Assembly (NCBI GenBank): GCA_963693285.1
Contig: OY848918.1
Coordinates: 20,347,484-20,411,483, forward strand
Direction: 5' to 3'
Length of the DNA stretch: 64,000 nt
DNA from: Xestospongia muta
Taxonomy: Eukaryota; Porifera; Demospongiae; Haplosclerida; Petrosiidae
A program made the translations under genes and the position numbers. Positions 39,389-50,935 of the stretch are shown in pieces (position 1 is the stretch's first letter; each line of letters opens with the position of its first letter). Under the pieces are notes generated by a model. The model did not search any database and was not told the DNA's origin. It saw only the letters and a program-made list of their open reading frames with translations.

Positions 39389-39952
39389 TCCCCTTTATAG
39401 GGGATAATTTTTCAGATAACAATTATATAAAGATTTAATGAATTGTTTTAACAGAATTGGTAAATATACTCGTTTGTATCTAAGTACTTTCCATATGGTC
39501 AATGATGATGTTGTGATGGTAGTCCAAAATATAGCAGATATCATCATTATATGACCCGTGCAGATAGAAAGAGTAATTAATACACAGACGAGCCAACAGA
39601 ATTCAATAAAAATAGGGATTGTAGTAAATTACAATTTCTTTAAAAATCATTAAATATAAGGAGGTCTCAGCTAGCATCTCAAACAAGCCCAAATTCGTGG
39701 CAGCAGTTGTATGAGATAAACAGTCTCATAGAAATCAAGTCTAAAGTAAAGATTTACATGTAGAAGTGTCTCATCTCTATTCTTATTCATCTGCTTCTCT
39801 TCATAGTCTTGTCATTGCTCTATCTCTCAGTCACAATAATAACATACCTTGTTAATTATGTAACAAGTAAATTACAATTTCTTTAAAAAATTATTAAATA
39901 ATATCTTTTCTACTGAACTACAAGCCTACAAATATTAAACTACATTGTAGTC

Positions 39953-40235
39953 AGTTTGTACATATACAAAGCATGTAGTGCATGTAGTCAGTTTGTACAT
40001 ATACAAAACTTGTAGTCGGTTTGTACATATACAAAACTTGTAGTCGGTTTGTACATATACAAAACTTGTAGTCGGTTTGTACATATACAAAGCATGTAGT
40101 CAGTTTGTACATATACAAAGCATGTAGTCGGTTTGTACATATACAAAGCATGTAGTCGGTTTGTACATATACAAAGCATGTAGTCGGTTTGTACATATAC
40201 AAAGCATGTAGTCAGTTTGTACATATACAAAGCAT
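39953..40235. repeat. 28-bp minisatellite, about 10 units
   Basis: Unit GTAGTCGGTTTGTACATATA plus CAAAGCAT, with two sub-variants (CAAAACTT and CAAAGCAT). Each unit holds the small inverted motif TTTGTA/TACAAA. A shorter array of the same unit lies at 43650-43752. Confidence 0.95.
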
Positions 40236-40594
40236 CGACATAATTATTAATATTCCTGGAATAAATACATACATACATTGACTTCAATGGCTTGAATATT
40301 GAATAAACCTCATAGTATGTACTTGTAGCCTACAACAGAATGTGCATATTCCAGGTATACATATGTCCATGTATATCCAAACTTCTAATTTCAAAACAAA
40401 ATGGATAAAGTTAATATTTTATGTAATATACTATTTTATAGAATTAAAGTAACTTCATTAAATTGATTAACAAATAAATTAATATAGGATGATTTCTTAA
40501 ATTGTGTAATTTCATATAGTACAAAGATACTTAGTAATGTTGCCATCATGGCAAAAACTGACTTTTATAGTAACTGACTTCAGAGTTCCTAATG

Positions 40595-40727
40595 AAATGA
40601 CCTGCAAACTTTTAGTAGCTTGCCAAATGACTGCTATACATATATATAGTCTACCAGATCCTGAGGATCTGGTAGACTATATTTATAGCAATCATTTGAA
40701 AAGCTACTGAAAGTTGGTAGGTCACTT
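40595..40727. mobile_element. Foldback MITE, copy 1
   Basis: A 133-bp inverted structure. The perfect core is AGTCTACCAGATCCT-G-AGGATCTGGTAGACT, and the imperfect outer arms run from AAATGACC to GGTCACTT. The same element is at 44109-44241. Confidence 0.85.
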
Positions 40728-40960
40728 GGTTAGAACAAGTGGACCTTGCTATTTGTGAGACTACAATCAGCTTCATACATGATATATACGATAGTATTCA
40801 AGGGTGCTTCTTGGCGTAACTCGATTGATGATGTAACAATCACCATGTGTCATAGAGTTATTAATGTTAGGTTTGGTTTAGAGTTTAGGTGATGTCATCA
40901 TATATAATGACATCACTATATGTATATATCCGGTAATTTTACTAAATAAATTTGTATATA

Positions 40961-41178
40961 GGTTTCTGGCAAGGGTATAGCATCTGGTACTTTCAAGATT
41001 TTAGTTTCAGGTGAAGAAACTCAGGTTGACTTTTCTTAAAAACCTGGACAAAGCCGTCCCTTACATCTAAAAAGTTGAGCTCTGGACCTTACATTGTTCA
41101 GGTCACTAATGGACCTTACATTGAAGGTATGACAACTAACTGCACTTTCCAAGTAGTTGATCCACAATGGAAATGATG
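40961..41178 (+). pseudogene. Decayed beta-rich exon, copy in first 3.3-kb unit
   Basis: After a TATAGG-type site it reads GKGIASGTFKILVSGEETQ and then a stop (TAA at about 41036). The remaining part (SGPYIVQVTNGPYIEG, then NCTFQVVDPQWK) is in another frame. Confidence 0.5.
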
Positions 41179-41689
41179 AGCTATGTTGCTAAACTTGAAA
41201 AAGGGAAAGATTAAAAGTACAAATAGAGACTAAATTTTTGCTGCTATGCATATTTTTTTGTTTCCTTTATTGTATAGGCCATTATCTTATATTATGTACT
41301 TGTTAAACAGATTTTTGATTAAGTTAACATTAATAACCTTTAATAATCTTAAACTTGTGACAAAAATTAAATATCTTAATTATCTTAATAACTGTTAATT
41401 GAGTTTTATACTTCGTTAATTATGATTAAATATATCACTTTCTGATGGTCAGCTGTAATTATCAAAAGTATATTGAAAGCTGTGTGTAATTGTCATCACT
41501 AGAGAATTGACGAGCTGTTGCCATGTATCTCTAGTTAAGTAATCTAGATTGCTTAATTTAATCTAATGAGCTAGTAACCTTTCAGATGAAATTAAAAAAA
41601 TTAAAATTATAAAAGTTTCTTAAATGTAAATTTTGATAGTCTAATGCTTTCCTTATAATTACCTGTAACTTTGTTTTATAGTTGTCAAT

Positions 41690-42400
41690 AATGGGAGAAG
41701 GAACAGCATTTATGACATTCTCCTGTTAACAACCTGTAACATACATGATTGATTTAATGAAGAACAGCTGTTGCAGTTATGAAAGATATTACCTAGGTTC
41801 ACTGTTTGTACTACATATAAAAACATGCCATTAAAGGGCAGCTTTGCTATTTGAAATCTATCACCTTTTCTCACTGACAAACACATTTGCGGTTGTTGCT
41901 TCGTTAATTATGAGTAAAATCTATCACTTTTTGATGGCTAGCTGTAATTATCAAAAGTATAATGGAAGCTGTGTGCAATTGTCATCACTTGAGAATTGAA
42001 TAGTTGGAAAGAGGTATGTGAAAACATAACATACATTACTTAACTAGGAAACGGTACCTAGCCTCCTAGTGTTGACAATGGCATACAGTTGGCAAACAGC
42101 TAGAGAGCTTTCCTCCAATTTACTGTTAATATTTACAGCTGGCCCTCAGAAAGTGACAGATTTCATTCTGAAATTAAAGTGATAACAACTGCAGTTGAAT
42201 GACATTAACAAAAGAAGGTGATAAATTTCCTTTTAGGCAATAGCTGCACTCTAATGGCATGTTGATGCATGTAGTGCAAACAGGAGGACTACATGATATC
42301 TTTTATAACTATATACAATAGCTGCTGTTCCATTAGGACAATTATGAATGTTATATACGGATTGAAATCAGTAAACAGGAGAATGTGATAACTTCCTAAA
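41690..42400. repeat. Large diverged inverted repeat
   Basis: 41700-41990 and 42060-42400 are imperfect inverse copies (for example TGCCATTAAAGGGCAGC against GCTGCACTCTAATGGCA). Related single copies occur at 45190-45460 and 46110-46400. Confidence 0.6.
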
Positions 42401-42478
42401 TAACCCAGACAAAAGCTGTCCCTGCTTTCATTATGAAATAACTATAAAGTAAACTTACTATTTATTATTATGTACAAA

Positions 42479-42624
42479 CTGTTCTTTCGAGTTTAATAGC
42501 TCGAATGAGGCTAATATATTCTCAAGCTGTTGATCTATTTTTTTCATTAGGAGTGGTATGTGAAGCTTGCTTTCCTCACTCCACGGGTTGCCCTGGTATT
42601 GCAGTACTTCCAGGTGTGGCCTAC
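42479..42624 (+). pseudogene. U2 snRNA pseudogene, 5'-truncated
   Basis: Matches the U2-like gene at 39242-39387 with scattered substitutions and begins at CTGTTCTTTCGAG, so stem I and the branch-site element are missing. It marks the start of the second 3.3-kb unit. Confidence 0.85.
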
Positions 42625-42756
42625 TTTCCCTTTATAGGGGATAGTTTTCAGATAACAGTTATATAAATATAATGCATTGTTTTAACAGAATTGGTAAATG
42701 TACTCATTTGTATCTAAGTATTTTCCATATGGTCAATGATGATGGTATACTGGAGT

Positions 42757-43075
42757 TATATCTGGTGACATTGTTATTACATACCAAATTATACAACAAG
42801 ACGTTCGTAATGCTGTACATTGGGCCCACACTGAGGTAAATATAAAGTAGATATATTATTGCTACATTGGTTTGTTGTAGGGGAACTTGAAGGAAAAAAC
42901 TGTACAAAAACTTGACAATTATGTCAAGAAAGACTCTCGACTCCCTCACTTTCTTTACTGGTAATGTAACAATGTTATTATTATGTTTAATGTGTTGCCT
43001 AGGTTATGTCAGTCTGGTAGAAAGTTATTTATTGCTACTAATAGTGGATATGACTATACTACCAGAGTTATGACC
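42757..43075 (+). pseudogene. NT5C2-like cytosolic 5'-nucleotidase exon fragments
   Basis: Three exon-like pieces with splice sites: about 42757-42836 (QQDVRNAVHWAHTE, donor GTAAAT), 42881-42960 (NLKEKTVQKLDNYVKKDSRL, donor GTAATG) and 43002-43075 (LCQSGRKLFIATNSGYDYTT). They match consecutive blocks of the NT5C2/NT5DC family: DVRDAVDW, LKEKTVENLEKYV, GKVFLATNSDYKYT. A stop follows at VMTLWC, and the rest of the enzyme is absent. The fragment is absent from the corresponding point of the first 3.3-kb unit (about 39500). Confidence 0.68.
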
Positions 43076-43649
43076 TTGTGGTGCTAGCCCACAATATAGC
43101 ATATATTGTCAATATAATATGACCCATGCAGATAGAAAGAGTAATTAATACACAGAGAAGCCAATAACAGAATTCAATAAAAATAGGGATTGTAGGAATA
43201 GCAATATAGCATCTCAAACAAGCCTAAATTCGTGGCAGCAGTTGTATGAGATAAACAGTCTCATAAAAATTAAAGTCTAAAGTAAAGACTTACATGTAGA
43301 AATGTTTCATCTCTATTCTTATTTATCTGCTTCTCTTCATAGTCTTGTCATTGCTTTATCTATCTCTTAGTCACCATAATAACATGCCTTGTTAATTATG
43401 TAACAAGTAAATTACAATTCTTTAAAAAATTATTAAATATTAAGATGTCTCAGCTAGCATCTAGAACATTTATCCAAAGCTAACATCACTGTTTGGTTTA
43501 AGGTTTTAGGCTCCAACCAGGATTTATCAAGTATTAAGAATAACTACTGAACATTGTTTTAATTTATGATGAATTAATGGCATTTATATAAACATAATTA
43601 TCAACATCTTTTATACTGAACTACAAGCCTACAAATATTAAACTACATT

Positions 43650-43752
43650 GTAGTCAGTTTGTACATATACAAAGCATGTAGTCAGTTTGTACATATACAA
43701 AGCATGTAGTCATATACAAAGCATGTAGTCAGTTTGTACATATACAAAGCAT
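43650..43752. repeat. 28-bp minisatellite, short array
   Basis: About 3.5 units of the same repeat as 39953-40235, one of them shortened. Confidence 0.93.
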
Positions 43753-44108
43753 CGACATATTAGTATTCCTGGAATAAATACATACATACATTGACTTCAA
43801 TGGCTTGAATATTGAATAAACCTCATAGTATGTACTTGTAGCCTACAACAGAATGTGCATATTCCAGGTATACATATGTCCATGTATATACACACTTCTA
43901 ATTTCAAAGACAAAATGGATCAAGTTAATATTTTATGTAATATACTATTTTATAGAATTAAAATAATTTCATTAAATTGATTAACAAATAAATTAATATA
44001 GGATGATTTCTTAAATTGTGTAATTTCATATACTACAAAGATACTTAGCAATGTTGCCATCATGGTAAAAAGTGACTTTTATAATAACTAACTTCAGAGT
44101 TCCTAATG

Positions 44109-44241
44109 AAATGACCTACAAACTTTTAGTAGCTTTCAAAATGACTGCTATACATATATATAGTCTACCAGATCCTGAGGATCTGGTAGACTATATGTAT
44201 AGCAGTCATTTGAAAAACTACTGAAAGTTGGTAGGTCACTT
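44109..44241. mobile_element. Foldback MITE, copy 2
   Basis: Same element as 40595-40727, with an intact core and few changes. It is part of the tandem 3.3-kb duplication rather than a separate insertion. Confidence 0.85.
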
Positions 44242-44478
44242 GGTTAGAACAAGTAGACCTTGCTATATGTGAGACTACAATCAGCTTCATACATGATATA
44301 TTATACAATAGTATTCAAGGGTGCTTCTTGGTGTAACTCGATTGATGATGTAACAATCACCATGTGTCATAGAGTTATTAATGTTAGGTTGAGTTTAGAG
44401 TTTAGGTGATGTCATCATATATAAAGACATCACTATATGTATATATTCAGTAATTTTACTAAATAAACTTGTATACAG

Positions 44479-44694
44479 GTTTCTGGCAAGAGTATAGCAT
44501 CTGGTACTTTCAAGATTTTAGTTTCTGGTGAAGAAATTCAGGTTGACTTTTTTACAAACTTGGACAAAAGCCGTCCCTTACATCTAAAAAGTTGAGCTCT
44601 GGTCCTTATATTGTTCAGGTCACTAATGGACCTTACATTGAAGGTATGACAGCTAACTACACTTTCCAAGTTGTTAATCCACAACGGAAATGAT
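44479..44694 (+). pseudogene. Decayed beta-rich exon, copy in second 3.3-kb unit
   Basis: Starts after TATACAG and reads GKSIASGTFKILVSGEEIQV and then, through frame changes, SSGPYIVQVTNGPYIEGMT and TFQVVNPQRK. Across the four copies the consensus is about 70 residues of alternating hydrophobic residues with a short stop-proximal tail, probably one terminal exon of an unidentified gene. Each copy has different lesions, so the ancestor was intact when the duplications began. Confidence 0.5.
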
Positions 44695-45829
44695 GAGCTA
44701 TGTTGCCAAACTTGAAAAAGGGAAAGATTAAAAGTACAAATAGAGACTAAATTTTTGCTGCTATGCATATTTTTTTGTTTCCTTTATTGTATAGGCCATT
44801 ATTTTATATTTGTACTTGTTAAAAAAGATTTTTGATTAAATTAACATTAATAACCTTTAATGATCTTAAACTTGTGACAAAAATTAAATATCTTAATTAT
44901 CTTAATAACTGTTAATTTAGTTTTATACTTCGTTAATTATGATTAAATATATCACTTTCTGATGGTCAGCTGTAATTATCAAAAGTATATTGAAAGCTGT
45001 GTGTAATTATCATCACTAGAGAATTGATGAGCTGTTGCCATGTATCTCTAGTTAAGTAATCTAGATTGCTTAATTTAATATAATGAGCTAATAACCTTTC
45101 AGATGAAATTAAAAAAATCAAAATTATAAAAGTTTCTTAAATGTAAATTTTGATAGTCTAATGTTTCCTTATAATTACCTGTAACTTTATTTTATAGTTG
45201 TCAATAATGGGAGAAGGAACAGCATTATTGACATTATCCTGTTAACAACCTGTAACATACATGATTGATTTAAGGGAGAACAGCTGTTGCAGTTATGAAA
45301 GATATTACCTAGGTTCACTGTTTGTACTACATATAAAAACATGCCATTAAAAGGCAGCTTTGCTATTTGAAATCTATCACCTTTTCTCACTGACAAACTC
45401 ATTTGCGGTTGTTGCTTTGTTAATTATGAGTAAAATCTATCACTTTCTGATGGCTAGCTGTAATTATCAAAAGTATATTGGAAGCTGTGTGCAATTGTCA
45501 CTTGATGCCGTATATCTCTAGTAAGTAGTGTATATTGCTAAATTTTATCTTTTTGCACAACAGATATGAAATCCAATGAAAGAAAAAAATAAGCTGTTGT
45601 TTTATTGAGTTATTAAGCCACTGTAACTATCAATATTGTATAGGATAACAGTAGCTGTTGCCCTGTCTGTTGCCTTCTCCTGTTTTATTCTAAGTATATT
45701 GGTATAGATGATATCTAAAAATGCAGAAATTATGACATAACAAGATTCTTTAACTGTTATATTTTGAAATGATCTGTTTTGGTCATTTTAACATTAGAGT
45801 CTTAAATGTTGTATAATGGTTATAAACAC

Positions 45830-45861
45830 TCTCTCTTTCACTCTCTCTCTCTTCCTCTCTG

Positions 45862-45960
<99 letters not shown>

Positions 45961-45966
45961 CTCTCT
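45830..45966. repeat. (CT)n microsatellite
   Basis: About 135 bp of CT, with CTGT units at the left and CTTT units at the right. Confidence 0.96.
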
Positions 45967-47231
45967 TGCAATTGTTATAGACATTTATTTCATTTGATGT
46001 ACTTATCATACAGACTTGCGAACACATCAGTTTAAGAAATCTAGTAATTAAATAAGGTTAATTTTATTTTTTTAATTATCAAAATAATGACCCTTTTTCA
46101 GATTTAATATTTTACCTTCTTCTGTAAATTTGTTTAACATTTTTCAATAATGGACAAGGGATAGTATTTATGACATTCTCCTGTAAACTACCTATAACAT
46201 TCATGATTGATGTAAGGGAGAACAGGTGTTCCAGTACCTAGTTTCACTGTCTGCACTGCATATATGAACATGTCCATTAGAGGACAGGTTTGTCTGCAAC
46301 TTAGGAAATCTATCACCTTCTCTTGCTGACAGGCTGTTTTAATTAGAATAAAACTAAAGAAAGCTATAGACATGGTAAGAGCTGTTCTAGCACCTGTCAA
46401 GTTATATTATTCATAATTACAACTAGTCAATCAAGATTATACAATTGACTTCCCTAATAGGCAAGACAATGACTTTGCTTACATTGTACAATGATAATTG
46501 AAATGCTAACAAGGTAAATAGGCAATATAGATTACATCAAAAGTTGCCCAGACTCCTAGTATTGACAATAGCACATAGTTAAAAAAACTAATCAACTGAC
46601 TCCTGTGTGAACCAATTAATTAGAGAGAGCCAACTTGATAGATTTCAACCTTAAATTTCAAAGGCAAAAGCTACCTTCCTTAGCTTTGTATGAAAATGAC
46701 AGTGGCCATCAGGAGAAAATAATGTTTCCTAAGTACGAACTGTAACATTTTTCATCTAATATGTTAATACCTGGAATTTAAACAGATAAATTAAGTGAAC
46801 TGTTTTACAACTACATCAGCTTATCTTTCATTATGACAATGAGCCATTTTATAAGTATTTAATTTTGAGATATCTAAGGCTGACTTCTAAATTACTGTTG
46901 AACTATATTTCTATGCCACAATATAATAGACATGTATCTTATGAGTAATTCTGCAAGTCACTCTGCTGTTGTGAAATTCCTTAACTAATGTCAATGAGAT
47001 GGAGATTAATCTGTCAATCTCCATTAATACACTTTTTTTCATTACTTGCATTTGATATAGTAATTTAGGGTTATTATTAATGATAATTTTATTTAAAATT
47101 TTTTTAACAACTATATGATACCACAATAATGGCCTATATATACAATAAGGGAACCAAAAAAAGCTGTAAACCTTTAGTCTCTATTTGTACTGTTATTATT
47201 CCCTTTTTCAAATTTGGGATCACAGCTCTTC

Positions 47232-47452
47232 ATTATTTCCTTGATTCAATGACTTGGAAGGTGCAGTTAGCTCTCATACCTTCAACGTAAGGTCCATTAG
47301 TAACCTGAGCAATATAAGGACCAGAGCTCAACTTTTTTTAGATGTAAGGGACGGCTTTTGTCCTGGTTTGTAAGAAAAATCAACCTGAATTTCTTCACCT
47401 GAAACTAAAATCTTGAAAGTACCAGATGCTATACCCTTGCCAGTAACCTGTA
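47232..47452 (-). pseudogene. Decayed beta-rich exon, inverted copy
   Basis: The minus strand reads VTGKGIASGTFKILVSGEEI, then QVDFSYKPGQKPSLTSKK. An expanded A run (7 instead of 5) shifts the frame before SSGPYIAQVTNGPYVEG and CTFQVIESRK. It is the least damaged member of the family: one indel separates it from a full frame. Confidence 0.55.
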
Positions 47453-47959
47453 TACAAATTTATGTAATAAAAGTACTGATTTAATATTTTATAACAAATC
47501 TGGATAAAGCCTTCAGTATTAATCACTTGTGGGTGTGAAAGCCACCAATCGTTCACGTTTCCATATGTAAGCAGTATTGCTACACCTGAACTGTTTAAGG
47601 CAGTAATATCATATGCTATATAAAGAAGAAACCATTAACTCGGACACACATATTATTAAATAATTACTGTAATATTCTCTGCTCATTTTCTTTCAATTAA
47701 GGTCTGTTGACAGTGAGCTGAAGAGGGATTTAATCTGAAAAAAGTCTTTTGATTGATCTGAAAACTGAGTTAAGAAAGGTCTTTTATACCTTACAGACAA
47801 CTTCACTTCCATATATTACAACTGGTCAGTAGCAATAGGTGTTAGATTTCAGTCACAGCTATAGAAAAGCAGCACCTGTCAGGTCTATATTGTTCAATTT
47901 TACAGCTGGCCAACAGAAGAAAGTGATTGAGATTTAGAAGAGAGAGAATCATTTATGGC

Positions 47960-48165
47960 TACTTGTTGTGTACATCCTTGTAGATAACTATGGAGCCAAG
48001 ACAAGAGAAGAGAGAGAAGGTCAAGCAAAGATAAGGAGTCAAGTAGGGGATGGTGAGGGACAGAATCAAATGCTTTTGTGAGGTCAAAAAAACAGCACAG
48101 ACTGCTTTTTTGAGATCCAATGAGAAACCAAGAATTGACAATTGATTGGATTCTAATGGATCATG
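47960..48165 (-). mobile_element. Non-LTR reverse-transcriptase fragment
   Basis: The minus strand has KKAVCAVF and, one frame over, FFDLTKAFDSVPHHPLLDSL. This is the FFDL.KAFD block of a LINE-type reverse transcriptase. Only about 60 residues remain, with one frameshift in a T run. Confidence 0.7.
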
Positions 48166-48286
48166 TCAAACACAATGCTAGCACCTTCACAACTTTCCTA
48201 GATATTTAAGAGATGGTAGTTTAAATTGATATGACTTAGCTGACAAAATAATGTCAAAAGATAAAGGTGTGATACATTATATTTTA

Positions 48287-48422
48287 GTGCTTGTAAGCTT
48301 TCTTTATTTTAAAACTTTGATGTAGCCAATTTCAAAAAAAACAATTAATAAGTACTTGTTCTTTTAGAATTGGCTACATCAAAGTTTAAAAAGGAATTTG
48401 CAACTTTCAAGTTACAAGCAAA
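48287..48422. mobile_element. Foldback element
   Basis: Inverted arms CTTTGATGTAGCCAATT (about 48316-48332) and AATTGGCTACATCAAAG (48368-48384), with outer arms TGCTTGTAAG/GTTACAAGCA. Confidence 0.7.
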
Positions 48423-48638
48423 CATCCACTTTACATAGTTTATACATTATAAGATAGTCATAATATGTTAATATTTACTTTGTTATATTAAGTCAGTTAG
48501 TGAACTGTCTTGTATTTAATTAAATTCTTGGAAATGTAATTATTTTATGATTGCATACATGTGATATATATTTTAAACAGATCTCATACATCGTGACATT
48601 ATTCTTTCTCTGATGTATGTTAATCCTGTGATGTTTCT

Positions 48639-48832
48639 AAATGATTGAATGCTTATCAATATTTACTATTAAAATACCAAGGAGCTATTCGGAGCCCTAC
48701 CCAATTTAATCACAAAACAGGGAACCCCTTCTGGTAAATGATTGAATGCTTATCAATATTTACTATTAAAATACCAAGGAGCTATTCGGAGCCCTACCCA
48801 ATTTAATCACAAAACAGGGAACCCCTTCTGGT
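48639..48832. repeat. 97-bp tandem direct duplication
   Basis: Two essentially identical units (48639-48735 and 48736-48832), each containing GGAGCTATTCGGAGCCCTAC. They lie just left of the second piggyBac relic. Confidence 0.95.
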
Positions 48833-48889
48833 ACCAGGATATAATTTTCAACAACATATATCTATCAAACTCTATTTCCAATGGCGTAG

Positions 48890-50335
48890 TTTTCTCAGTA
48901 TAAGTGATCCAGATGCATTGCAGGAGATGATGGAGGACATTGATATCAACTACAGTGATGATGATTTTGAAGGTACTGGTTATGTGGATGATGATTGTTT
49001 TTTTAATAAAAATTAAATTAGTACTACTTTTACTACACCTAACAGTTACTGCTATTGTGTCTGTTGTTTCTACCCTAAAATTCAACTACTACTGCTATTG
49101 GTACAACTTCTACTACATCATCTCCATTTCAAAATAATCTGGACTAACGAGCAACAACTCTCGAGAAGATCCTGTTAATTATTTCAATCAACTATGGATA
49201 AACATAATAAGTAATGAAATATTACATCAAACAAACCTCTATAGTCAACATTATATTAACTCTCATGATGATCATCTACAGCACCATCCTATACCTTGAT
49301 TGCATGATTTTACTAAACATCAATTCATCCTAGGAGAGCTCTATAATTTTTTGATAACATTAGTAATCATAATAAGTGTTGTCAGTATACCATCTATTCA
49401 AATGTATTGGTGCACAAATTGGCCACTTATCAATGACTGCTCTCAAAACGTAATGTCCATCTGAAGATAAGTTTCTTCTTTTTCTAATTTCTTCATCTAT
49501 CAGACAATGATAACTATACTTACTATGTACAAGTTGAATATGATCACTTATTATAAATTTAACCAATCACTGCTCACCTGATTAGTCAGTTCCAATCATT
49601 ATACACTCTGAACCAAAGCAGTAGTAAAAGAGGAGAGGATATCAGTTCTAAGAGTTGTTTATCTTTTCTTAGTACCTCCACAAAAAGCCACACAAAAGAG
49701 GGATGAAGGCTTGGATACTTACTGATGCCGAAAGTGGCTACATGTCGAACTGGGACATCTACACTGGAAAATCTGAGTACTGAGATAGAGATTTACCACT
49801 GTCAACTCATGTTGTTCTTTACCTGATAGCTGTCCTTCAAATTAAGAGGTATAACTACACAAGTCCATACTTGTGTAGATGGCTAAATGAAACTGGTTCT
49901 GGAATCTGTGGTACAGTCAAGCTAAGCAGAAAAGGAATACCTATTTAATCCACAAGAGAAAAAAAGGTGAAATCACAACATACTATGATGTATGCATACT
50001 TGGAGTTAAGTGCATGGATAAAAGAGTTATGGCTGCCCTTTCTACTATTGACTACTAAACCTGGCTATCATCTCTCACATATTGATTTCTTTCTACAGGT
50101 AGTTCAGGCTCTTATCAATAAGTACTCAACAATACACTTATAGTACCTACTATACAACAACATATCCCAGGCTGACTAAGTGGTCAATTTTTTCTACTCC
50201 TCAGCTTAAAAGGGACTGTAAAGTATGCAGCGGAAGACAATCTGGTAACAGAAAACAAACCAATATCAAATGTAACATTATGTGATATTCATCTTTGTAT
50301 ACATCCTTGTTTTAAGAAGTATCATATGTTCAAAA
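48890..50335 (+). pseudogene. Second piggyBac transposase relic
   Basis: Plus-strand pieces in several frames follow the piggyBac order: an acidic N-terminus (SDPDALQEMMEDIDINYSDD), a block near 49150-49310 with PVNYFNQLWINIISNEIL, the catalytic-core block KRGMKAWILTDAESGYMSNW with IYTGKS (about 49700-49780), YTSPYLCRWLNETGSGICGT (about 49858), DKRVMAALST (about 50016) and a C-terminal Cys-rich tail (RDCKVCSGR...HPCFKKYHM, to about 50330). Multiple stops and frameshifts occur, and the first DE..FKGR block was not recognised. It is distinct in sequence from the element at 18.6-21.5 kb, so a separate invasion. Confidence 0.72.
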
Positions 50336-50935
50336 ACTATAAGAACATCCATCCTATATGTTAGTTGAACAAATTGTTTCACACACTTACAATTATTTAT
50401 TTCTACATCATCATAACTGTTAATGTAGTCAGGTATAAGACATACACAGGAAAATAAACATGTACACAATCAAATACGCTCATTTTAAGCAATACAGACC
50501 TTTACACAAAGTCTTATCTGCTGTTTCATTTACATTTTACTTACCTATCTTGTAATCAACTCAAATATCGTAGTCAACTAAAGTTAAGTCAAACATGGCG
50601 AGTTAATTTTGACGCGTGCAATTCATTCAAGTCCAAACTCGTCTCTGAAAAGGGCAAGGAGAATATAGGGGAAATGAAGAGTATTTTTTAAAGAACATGT
50701 GAGTAAAAAACTTACCATTTGTACGAAGAGAATTGTAGGAAGGCTTGACCAACTTCAACCATAACATTGCAATCCCCTCTGCCCATAGCGGTTCGTGGCT
50801 GACCATACAAACTATTTTTAGACTCTTACTATAAATAGAACAACCTCTACTATAAATAGAAAATACAATAACAGTTAAGTAGTTGATTCAATCAAATTTT
50901 ATCCCACACCACGCCCTTAACGAGCAATTTTAGCA

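Noticed and set aside
39953..40235. Regular 28-bp repeats, CRISPR-like length
   Set aside because: The units are directly adjacent with no unique spacers and the genome is eukaryotic; this is a minisatellite.
39951..40287. Minus-strand frames with repeated LYMYK/TNRLHA blocks
   Set aside because: Products of the 28-bp minisatellite, with no flanking coding evidence.
45187..46400. Two related minus frames of about 70 residues
   Set aside because: They overlie a dispersed non-coding repeat that also exists as an inverted pair at 41.7-42.4 kb; stops differ between copies and no domain is visible.
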